This document shows, one piece after another, positions 51,802-57,395 of a stretch of DNA of 57,395 bases. The notes beneath the pieces are model-generated. The model searched no databases and was not told the origin of the DNA. It saw only the letters and a list, made by a program, of their open reading frames with translations. How positions within the stretch are numbered: position 1 is the stretch's first letter; each line of letters begins with the position of its first letter. Where the stretch lies: contig JAHEYU010000003.1 in NCBI GenBank assembly GCA_023251435.1, positions 196,675 through 254,069 of the forward strand, given 5' to 3'. This DNA comes from Bacteroidota bacterium (GTDB lineage Bacteria; Bacteroidota; Bacteroidia; Bacteroidales; Prolixibacteraceae). Position numbers and translations under genes: made by a program.

Positions 51802-54003
51802 ATGAAAAAACTTCTTCTGTTACTTGTCATTGTATTGATTGCATCTGTAGTAAATGCCATAAGTTTTTACTCACAGAAAATAGTTAGCTGTTCCGCGGGG
51901 GCTTATCACACTTTAGCAATTGATGAATCGGGGAATTTGTGGGCATGGGGTTATAATTACAGTGGTCAGTTGGGAGATGGGACCAATCTGGAAAAATACA
52001 TGCCTGTACAAATTATGCAAACTACTAAATTTAAAATCGCTTTAGCCGGATTCGATTACAGCATGGCGATTGACGAATCGGGAAACCTTTGGGGCTGGGG
52101 GACTAATAATTCCGGTCAGTTGGGTAATGAAACTATTTCAGGCAATGCTTCTACGCCGGTGCCGGTCAAACCCGGAACAAAGTTTAAAACAGTTTCAATT
52201 TATTACACTCATACACTGGCCATCGACGAATCAGGAAATTTATGGTCGTGGGGATCGAATAGCAAAGGTCAGTTGGGCGACGGTACCACTTCAGATAAGT
52301 CAAGTCCGGTAAATATTAAATCAGTAACAAAGTTTAAATTCATAGGAGCAGGTACTGCACACAGCATGGCGATTGATGAGTCTGGCAGCATTTGGACATG
52401 GGGAAACAATAAATATGGACAGTTAGGAGATGGCACCACTGCTGATAAGTCTACTCCTGAAAGGATAAAATCGGGTACTAAATTTAAAGCTGTTTCAGCT
52501 GGGTTTGGGCACAGCATGGCCATTGATGAATTGGGAAACTTGTGGACCTGGGGCGGAAATTCTTCCGGTCAACTGGGCGATGGAAACGATTTGAATAAAT
52601 CCATTCCGGAACAGATCATGTCAGGAAAAAAAATCAGGAATATAACGGCAGGATCTTCCAGCAGCATGGCCATTGATGAAACGGGACATCTCTGGGCCTG
52701 GGGATACAATGGTTCCGGAAAATTAGGTGATGGAACAACTTCTGAAAAAAAGATACCTGTAAATATCAAGTCAGGCACAAAATTCAGAAGTGTGTCAGGC
52801 GGTTATAACCATACAATGGCTATTGATGAATCGGGAAAACTTTGGGGATGGGGAACAAATGAAAGTGGCCAGTTTGCTGACGGAAGTACTTCAGGCAAAT
52901 CGCTGCCGGTAAATATTAAAGCAGATTTAAAATTTAAAAACGTATCAACCGGAAATGAGCACTCGCTGGCCATTGATGAATCTGGAAATCTGTGGGCATG
53001 GGGTGCCAATTCTTACGGACAGATAGGTGATGCAACCAAATTTGGTAAAAACATACCGGTACACATAAAATCAGGTACAAAATTTAAAGCAGTTGCCGCC
53101 GGAAAATACAATACCAGTCTGGCCATTGATGAGTCGGGAAATTTATGGGCCTGGGGATATAATTATTACGGACAGTTGGGTGATGGAACCAATGAGGACA
53201 GGGAAATTCCGGTAATAATTAAATCCGGAACAAAATTTAAGATGATATCGACCGGTACTTCTGTTACGATGGCAATCGATGAATCGGGTAAACTTTGGGC
53301 CTGGGGTTACGGACAGTTGGGAGATGGTGCCACTTCATCCAAATCCCTACCCGTAAATATCAAACCAGCCTTAAAATTCAGATTCGTTTCGGCCTGTACC
53401 ACTTACGCAATGGCCATCGACGAATCGGGAAATCTTTGGGGATGGGGAGCGAATAAATCGGGACAATTGGGAGATGGTACCAATACAGACAAATCAACTC
53501 CAACGCATATCAGGCCCGGAACAAAATTTAAGACCGTTGCGACCTACTATTCTCACACCTTAGCGATTGATGAATCGGGAAATTTGTGGGCCTGGGGAAG
53601 TAACGAATACGGAAAGTTGGGAAATGGTGCTTTAAAAGCAGTGTCGAAACCGGTATCGATCAAAGCTGGAACAAAATTTAAATTTGCTGATGCCGGATCT
53701 GTTCATTCAGCTGCCATTGATGAATCTGGTAATCTTTGGACCTGGGGATACAATAAATATGGCAGGCTGGGAGATGGCACTACGGCTGACAAGTCAATAC
53801 CGATACAAGTAAAACCGGGCACAAAATTTAATAATATATCAGCCGGTTATAATTACACTTTAGCCATCGATGAGTCTGGAAAACTCTGGGCCTGGGGATA
53901 CAATGATTTGGGTCAGTTGGGCGACGGTACTGCGTGGCACGATTCTCCAACACTGATCAATTCCGATGGTCAGGCCAAAGGAAAAGACAAACGTGGCAGA
54001 TGA
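51802..54003 (+). CDS. Secreted RCC1-repeat protein, 14 repeats (two seven-bladed propellers)
   Basis: A 733-aa exported protein (signal peptide about 1-19) made almost wholly of RCC1-type repeats of about 51 residues, each with (S/T)xAIDESGNLWxWGxNxxGQLGDGT. I count 14 copies of the AIDE core. Fourteen equals two complete seven-bladed RCC1 propellers. The tenth copy is shorter (LWAWGYGQLGDG, missing the NxxG residues). The tail is basic (GKDKRGR) with no T9SS domain. Bacterial RCC1-repeat proteins usually bind carbohydrates or proteins at the surface; the target is unknown. DNA repeats of about 153 bp make it prone to recombination. Confidence 0.88.
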   Translation: MKKLLLLLVIVLIASVVNAISFYSQKIVSCSAGAYHTLAIDESGNLWAWGYNYSGQLGDGTNLEKYMPVQIMQTTKFKIALAGFDYSMAIDESGNLWGWGTNNSGQLGNETISGNASTPVPVKPGTKFKTVSIYYTHTLAIDESGNLWSWGSNSKGQLGDGTTSDKSSPVNIKSVTKFKFIGAGTAHSMAIDESGSIWTWGNNKYGQLGDGTTADKSTPERIKSGTKFKAVSAGFGHSMAIDELGNLWTWGGNSSGQLGDGNDLNKSIPEQIMSGKKIRNITAGSSSSMAIDETGHLWAWGYNGSGKLGDGTTSEKKIPVNIKSGTKFRSVSGGYNHTMAIDESGKLWGWGTNESGQFADGSTSGKSLPVNIKADLKFKNVSTGNEHSLAIDESGNLWAWGANSYGQIGDATKFGKNIPVHIKSGTKFKAVAAGKYNTSLAIDESGNLWAWGYNYYGQLGDGTNEDREIPVIIKSGTKFKMISTGTSVTMAIDESGKLWAWGYGQLGDGATSSKSLPVNIKPALKFRFVSACTTYAMAIDESGNLWGWGANKSGQLGDGTNTDKSTPTHIRPGTKFKTVATYYSHTLAIDESGNLWAWGSNEYGKLGNGALKAVSKPVSIKAGTKFKFADAGSVHSAAIDESGNLWTWGYNKYGRLGDGTTADKSIPIQVKPGTKFNNISAGYNYTLAIDESGKLWAWGYNDLGQLGDGTAWHDSPTLINSDGQAKGKDKRGR

Positions 54004-54013
54004 GGATATAAAA

Positions 54014-54044
54014 AAAGTCCATGCCAGAATCTGACATGGACTTT
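54014..54044. terminator. Bidirectional terminator between RCC1 and OmpA genes
   Basis: AAAGTCCATG/CATGGACTTT (10 bp) with an 11-nt loop, A-rich on one side and T-rich on the other, between convergent genes ending at 54003 and 54065. Confidence 0.85.
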
Positions 54045-54064
54045 AATTTTTCAAACTGAATTGA

Positions 54065-55399
54065 TTATTTTGTTTTGATAACTTCGAATGTTACCCTGCG
54101 GTTCAAAGCGCGGCCTTCTTCAGTGTCGTTGGTTGCGGCAGGTTTAGATTCACCAAGAGGTTTTTGTTTCGAGATACGAGCCGATTTAACTCCTGAAGAA
54201 GTGATTGATTTTACAACCGAATTGATTCGTTGTTCAGAAAGTTTCATGTTGTATTCTTCAGTTCCCTTGCTATCAGCATTTCCTGTTAGGTCAACACTGT
54301 AATTATCGTTTGACTTCAATATCTTGACCAGTTTCTCAATTTTAGCTTTTTCTACCTGGAGAATATTTGATTTGTCATAGTCAAAATATACAGGTTCAAT
54401 CATCATTTCAGGAGCTACAGTTTCCTGTGTGGCTTCTTCAATTACCGGGCAACCATTGTTTTCTTTAGGACCTGCAACAGTTGGGCATTTGTCAAGGTAA
54501 TCAGCTACTCCGTCACCATCGGTATCAATCGGGCAACCGTCTTTGTTAACAACAGTACCTGCCGGGGTATTCGGACATTTGTCAATTGCATCGTTAACTC
54601 CGTCTTTATCAGTGTCAAGCGGGCATCCAACTGCATCTACTTTCATACCTTTCGGAGTGTCTGGACATTTGTCATTTTTATCGGCAACACCGTCACCATC
54701 AGCATCGGGGCAACCTTTCAGCGAAGTTAATCCGGCTACAGTCGGGCAATCGTCAATATAATCGGCAACGCCATCACCATCTGTATCAATCGGGCAACCA
54801 TTTTCATCAACAGCAACTCCGGCAGGAGTATTCGGACATTTGTCCTTTGCATCAGAAACGCCATCCATGTCAGCATCTTTGGCTTTTCCAAAAGCGAGTT
54901 CAACACCTGCTGTAACTTTCCAAAGGTTTTCTCTTTCGGTTATCCCGTCGTAGGTGGTCGATTCAAGACCACGAACATAACCGGCCTGCATATAAAATGC
55001 ACTGCTTTGGTTCATGTAGTACTTTACACCCAATCCCAAATCAAAGTTAAAGCCTGTTACGCCATTGTCAGCCAAAAAGCCTGGTCCGGCAAAAAGATAA
55101 GGGCGAAATTTGCTGCTTTCGTCAGATAGTTTTAATCTCAGGTTCAAAAGTGGATTAACCAAATCAAGATTATTTTTCAATCCCGATCTGAATACACCTA
55201 TGTCACCTTTAACAATCAAATCCAAGCGCGAATTAAGGTATCTGCTTAAATATAATTCAGGCATGATGCCTATTCCTCCGTTTTCAATAGTACCGTAGGC
55301 TCCGGCTCCACCACCGAAACCCCATTTTTTATCACTCGTTTGGGCATTTACACTTGCCACAAAAGCTAAAATCAATGAAAGTAAAAGTAATTTTCTCAT
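54065..55399 (-). CDS. OmpA-family outer-membrane protein with TSP3 calcium-binding repeats
   Basis: A 444-aa protein: signal peptide (1-19), an eight-stranded-barrel-like N-terminal domain (about 22-172), five thrombospondin type 3 repeats (about 174-320; DADMDGVSDAKDKCPNTPAG, DTDGDGVADYIDDCP and similar) that bind calcium, and an OmpA peptidoglycan domain (about 335-444, VYFDYDKSNIL, NADSKGTEEYNMKLSEQR, GRALNRRVTFEV). It is the Bacteroidota equivalent of OprF/OmpA. It lies 33 bp downstream of csbD, likely in one transcript. Confidence 0.93.
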   Translation of the reverse strand: MRKLLLLSLILAFVASVNAQTSDKKWGFGGGAGAYGTIENGGIGIMPELYLSRYLNSRLDLIVKGDIGVFRSGLKNNLDLVNPLLNLRLKLSDESSKFRPYLFAGPGFLADNGVTGFNFDLGLGVKYYMNQSSAFYMQAGYVRGLESTTYDGITERENLWKVTAGVELAFGKAKDADMDGVSDAKDKCPNTPAGVAVDENGCPIDTDGDGVADYIDDCPTVAGLTSLKGCPDADGDGVADKNDKCPDTPKGMKVDAVGCPLDTDKDGVNDAIDKCPNTPAGTVVNKDGCPIDTDGDGVADYLDKCPTVAGPKENNGCPVIEEATQETVAPEMMIEPVYFDYDKSNILQVEKAKIEKLVKILKSNDNYSVDLTGNADSKGTEEYNMKLSEQRINSVVKSITSSGVKSARISKQKPLGESKPAATNDTEEGRALNRRVTFEVIKTK

Positions 55400-55432
55400 A
55401 ATTGTTCTGGTTTTAATGTTTATGATATAATG

Positions 55433-55618
55433 TTATAAATCTGCAATAATCTTTTGTAATTCTTCCTTTGTTTTGCCAAGTTTTGCCTGAAGTCGTCCAA
55501 GTAGTTCCTCTGTTTTGCCATCCAATAGCATAAGGTCGTTATCAGTTAAAACTGCAAATTTCTGTTTGAGCTTTCCCTTCTGTTCTGCCCAGTTCCCTTT
55601 TATTTCTGTTGTGTTCAT
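55433..55618 (-). CDS. csbD: CsbD-family stress protein
   Basis: A 61-aa CsbD-like protein: MNTTEIKGNWAEQKGKLKQKF is the family start, followed by LTDNDLMLLDGKTEELLGRL and a helical end. CsbD/YjbJ proteins are highly expressed general-stress proteins with no defined biochemistry. It heads a likely operon with the OmpA-TSP3 gene and lies behind a copy of the bipartite motif, supporting the idea that the motif marks a stress or envelope regulon. Confidence 0.93.
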   Translation of the reverse strand: MNTTEIKGNWAEQKGKLKQKFAVLTDNDLMLLDGKTEELLGRLQAKLGKTKEELQKIIADL

Positions 55619-55679
55619 ATCCGAAAAATTTTAGTATATAATTTAACAACAAAGATGGGGTTCCTGAACCTGATGCGAA

Positions 55680-55714
55680 TTACACAATTCCTTAAAAGTG
55701 TTACATAATTCACA
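55680..55714 (-). promoter_or_regulatory. Bipartite motif TGTGAATTATG-N16-TTGTGTAA upstream of csbD
   Basis: Both half-sites are identical to those of the copy at 50518-50552; ends 61 bp before the csbD ATG. It faces away from the plus-strand copy 14 bp further along. Confidence 0.72.
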
Positions 55715-55727
55715 CTATCCGAAAATG

Positions 55728-55762
55728 TGTGAATGTTGCAACTCTTATCAAAAGTTATGTAA
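55728..55762 (+). promoter_or_regulatory. Bipartite motif TGTGAATGTTG-N16-TTATGTAA upstream of glycine-zipper OmpA gene
   Basis: Plus-strand copy; ends 68 bp before the ATG at 55831. A TATTTTTA (-7-like) follows at 55785-55792, so the motif would be centred about 50-55 bp upstream of the start, an activator-like position. Confidence 0.68.
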
Positions 55763-55830
55763 CTTCTCGAAATGTAAATAGGCCTATTTTTACAAAATAA
55801 ATAAAGATATCAAAAATTAAAATCATTATC

Positions 55831-56502
55831 ATGAAAAAATCGAGAATTAGTTTTGTTATAATTTTAAGCACAGCACTCTTATTTTCAAGTTGTTCCTCTT
55901 TAAATAAAACACAAAAAGGTGGAGCTGTTGGAGCCGTTGCCGGTGGTGCAATGGGTGCTATTATAGGTAAAGTCGCAGGAAATACTGGACTGGGTGCAAT
56001 TATTGGAGCCACTGTTGGCGGTGCTACCGGCGCAGTGATTGGCAATAAAATGGACAAACAGGCAAAGGAAATAGAAAAGACTGTACCGGATGCAAAAGTT
56101 GAACGTGTAGGCGAGGGTATTGTTGTTGAATTTAGCAGCAATGTTTTGTTTGGATTCGACAGTTCAACTCTTTCGGCCGATGCAAAAACAAATCTTGATA
56201 AACTGGTAAAAGTTCTGAATGTTTATCCTGATACGGATATTGAAATTCAGGGACATACCGATAGTAAAGGTAGTGAAACTTATAACAGAACTCTTTCTGA
56301 AAAACGTGCCGGGGCTGTGTCTGGATATCTGACCAGCAAAGGAATTACCTACAACCGCGTAAGAATTAATGGATTTGGCGAATCTTTGCCAAAATATGAT
56401 AACACTACAGATGATGGGCGCAGTCAAAACCGCAGGGTAGAATTTTTAATTACTGCCAATGAAAAGATGAAGGCTGAAGCAGAAAAAGAAGCTGGAAATT
56501 AA
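55831..56502 (+). CDS. OmpA-family lipoprotein with glycine zipper (YiaD-like)
   Basis: A 223-aa lipoprotein: lipobox in LFSSCSS, a glycine-zipper segment (about 30-73, GGAVGAVAGGAMGAIIG, GLGAIIGATVGGATGAVIG) that inserts in the membrane, and an OmpA domain (about 95-210; VLFGFDSSTLSADAKTNL, QGHTDSKGSETYNRTLSEKR, DGRSQNRRVEFLI). This is the YiaD/Gly-zipper OmpA class linked to envelope stress. It is divergent from csbD; each has its own copy of the bipartite motif. Confidence 0.92.
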   Translation: MKKSRISFVIILSTALLFSSCSSLNKTQKGGAVGAVAGGAMGAIIGKVAGNTGLGAIIGATVGGATGAVIGNKMDKQAKEIEKTVPDAKVERVGEGIVVEFSSNVLFGFDSSTLSADAKTNLDKLVKVLNVYPDTDIEIQGHTDSKGSETYNRTLSEKRAGAVSGYLTSKGITYNRVRINGFGESLPKYDNTTDDGRSQNRRVEFLITANEKMKAEAEKEAGN

Positions 56503-56607
56503 AATTAGTGTTCAGTTGCAGTGTTCAGTTTATCAGCAAGACTAAACACATTTACCATTTATACAATAAACAATTATTCACAGAAATTACCATTTTAAAA
56601 TTAGAAC

Positions 56608-57228
56608 ATGAAAAACAGACTATTATCAATTGTATTAATCCTGGTGCTTTCAACATCATTTGCGTTTGCACAGGAAAAGGGAAAAATGTCATTCGGCATT
56701 TTAGGTGGAGTAAATTTTCAGAATTTGAACGGAAAACTATCGAGTGGAGACAAACTTGAAAACGATATGTTAATGGGTTTCCACGGTGGTGTAAATGTTC
56801 AGGTACCTATTGCTCCTGAATTCTATTTTCAGCCTGGGCTTATGTATGCTTTAAAAGGCGCTAAAAATACCTACACCTTTTTAGGAAATGAAATCACAGA
56901 TGAGATCAAGCTAAATTATATTGAAGTGCCTTTGAACCTTGTTTACAAAGGAGCATTGGGCAACGGATTTGTAATGCTTGGATTTGGACCTTATGTTGCC
57001 TATGGTATCAGTGGCAAGCAAGTGTTTGAAGGAAAAGATGTAACTTATGAAAAAGGTGTTGATTACAATGCATTGGATGCAGGTGCCAACATCTTCGTTG
57101 GTTTTGAAATGGCAAGTGGGATCTTTTTACAGTTGGATACCCAATTCGGTATGCTCGATATTGATCCGGATGAAAACTTAACAGCAAAGAATACTGGCTT
57201 TGGTCTGTCTTTAGGATATAGGTTTTAG
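56608..57228 (+). CDS. Outer-membrane beta-barrel protein (porin-family)
   Basis: A 206-aa exported barrel: signal peptide (1-21), then alternating strands typical of the eight-stranded OMP_b-brl family (MSFGILGGVNFQNL, MLMGFHGGVNVQV, FYFQPGLMYALKGA, LNYIEVPLNLVYKG, FVMLGFGPYVAYGIS, TGFGLSLGYRF) ending in the C-terminal Phe needed for Bam recognition. Transport or structural role is unknown. It follows the OmpA lipoprotein by 105 bp and ends just before a terminator and an intron insertion. Confidence 0.88.
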   Translation: MKNRLLSIVLILVLSTSFAFAQEKGKMSFGILGGVNFQNLNGKLSSGDKLENDMLMGFHGGVNVQVPIAPEFYFQPGLMYALKGAKNTYTFLGNEITDEIKLNYIEVPLNLVYKGALGNGFVMLGFGPYVAYGISGKQVFEGKDVTYEKGVDYNALDAGANIFVGFEMASGIFLQLDTQFGMLDIDPDENLTAKNTGFGLSLGYRF

Positions 57229-57248
57229 GTTAGTGGTTGATGTTTGTT

Positions 57249-57281
57249 AGGCCATCTCTCAAAAGGGGATGGCCTTTTTTT
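57249..57281 (+). terminator. Terminator of the barrel-protein gene
   Basis: AGGCCATC/GATGGCCT, an 8-bp stem with loop TCTCAAAAGGG and a run of seven T residues, 21 bp after the stop. Its loop TCTCAAAAG matches that of the hairpin at 10671-10697. Confidence 0.85.
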
Positions 57282-57282
57282 A

Positions 57283-57395
57283 GTATGTCGGGCATGGTGA
57301 TAAACTAGCAGGATGGAAGTTTCTGCATACGCCGAGTTGAGAGGAAGTATTAGCGAATGGCAAGGGTGTCCAGAGTGATTTGGGATCTGAAAGAA
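57283..57395 (+). mobile_element. Group II intron 5' end, continues beyond window
   Basis: Starting GTATGTCGGGCATGGT just past the terminator's T run, this sequence parallels 10704-10816. Stems covary (GCAG/CTGC at 57308-57326 versus ACAG/CTGT in the other copy), which argues for a structured RNA. Insertion right after an intrinsic terminator is a known habit of some bacterial group II introns. No RT is visible because the window ends. Confidence 0.5.

Overview
The window comes from a Bacteroidota chromosome, most likely a Marinilabiliales/Prolixibacteraceae-type marine or sediment bacterium (inference). The evidence is Bacteroidota-type promoters (TTTG about 19 nt before TAnnTTTG), four or more T9SS-related genes, DUF4465, DUF4382 and TSP3-OmpA surface proteins, a 47-bp type II-C CRISPR repeat and LytS/LytT signalling. 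There are no rRNA or tRNA genes.

Layout. (1) 1-908: end of a cytochrome bd operon (cydB plus a 45-aa CydX-like protein) and its terminator. (2) 916-10664: a complete type II-C CRISPR-Cas locus bracketed by two near-identical 26-bp direct repeats. It has 27 repeats and 26 spacers, then on the minus strand cas9, a RAYT-type HUH transposase, cas1 and cas2, with tracrRNA divergent from cas9. The HUH gene is fused into the operon by a stop-start abutment and an overlap. (3) 10670-11119: an IS1182-family remnant holding a group II intron fragment. (4) 11181-18699: a PorE-like T9SS protein, hemerythrin, and a methionine operon (aspartokinase-like, metY, metA) behind a Met-rich leader peptide and attenuator; then tatD. 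(5) 18806-26900: a T9SS-exported serine protease, a coupled BtuFCD/FecBCD-type importer, a PI-PLC-like protein, chorismate synthase and SlyD. (6) 27040-29536: a tandem DUF4465 protein under a cobalamin riboswitch, and GtrA. (7) 29689-35195: a mutagenesis cassette (dnaE2, dinB, divergent XRE-S24 regulator) studded with REP-like palindromes. (8) 35196-44053: LytT/LytS pair, ferredoxin-nitroreductase, two tandem paralogous secreted proteins and a DUF819 permease. (9) 44121-57228: a 1382-aa multi-pass sensor-like protein and an envelope/stress region (OmpA proteins, DUF4382, CsbD, RCC1 double propeller, barrel protein). Four promoters in this region share an undescribed bipartite motif. (10) 57249-57395: a terminator followed by the 5' end of a second group II intron, cut by the window edge.

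The observations most worth follow-up are the HUH transposase built into the cas operon with REP-like palindromes inside its own reading frame, the Met-codon attenuator, and the four-copy promoter motif TGTGAATnnTG-N16-TTrTrTAA. No database search was run; family calls are from recognition of motifs in the translations.
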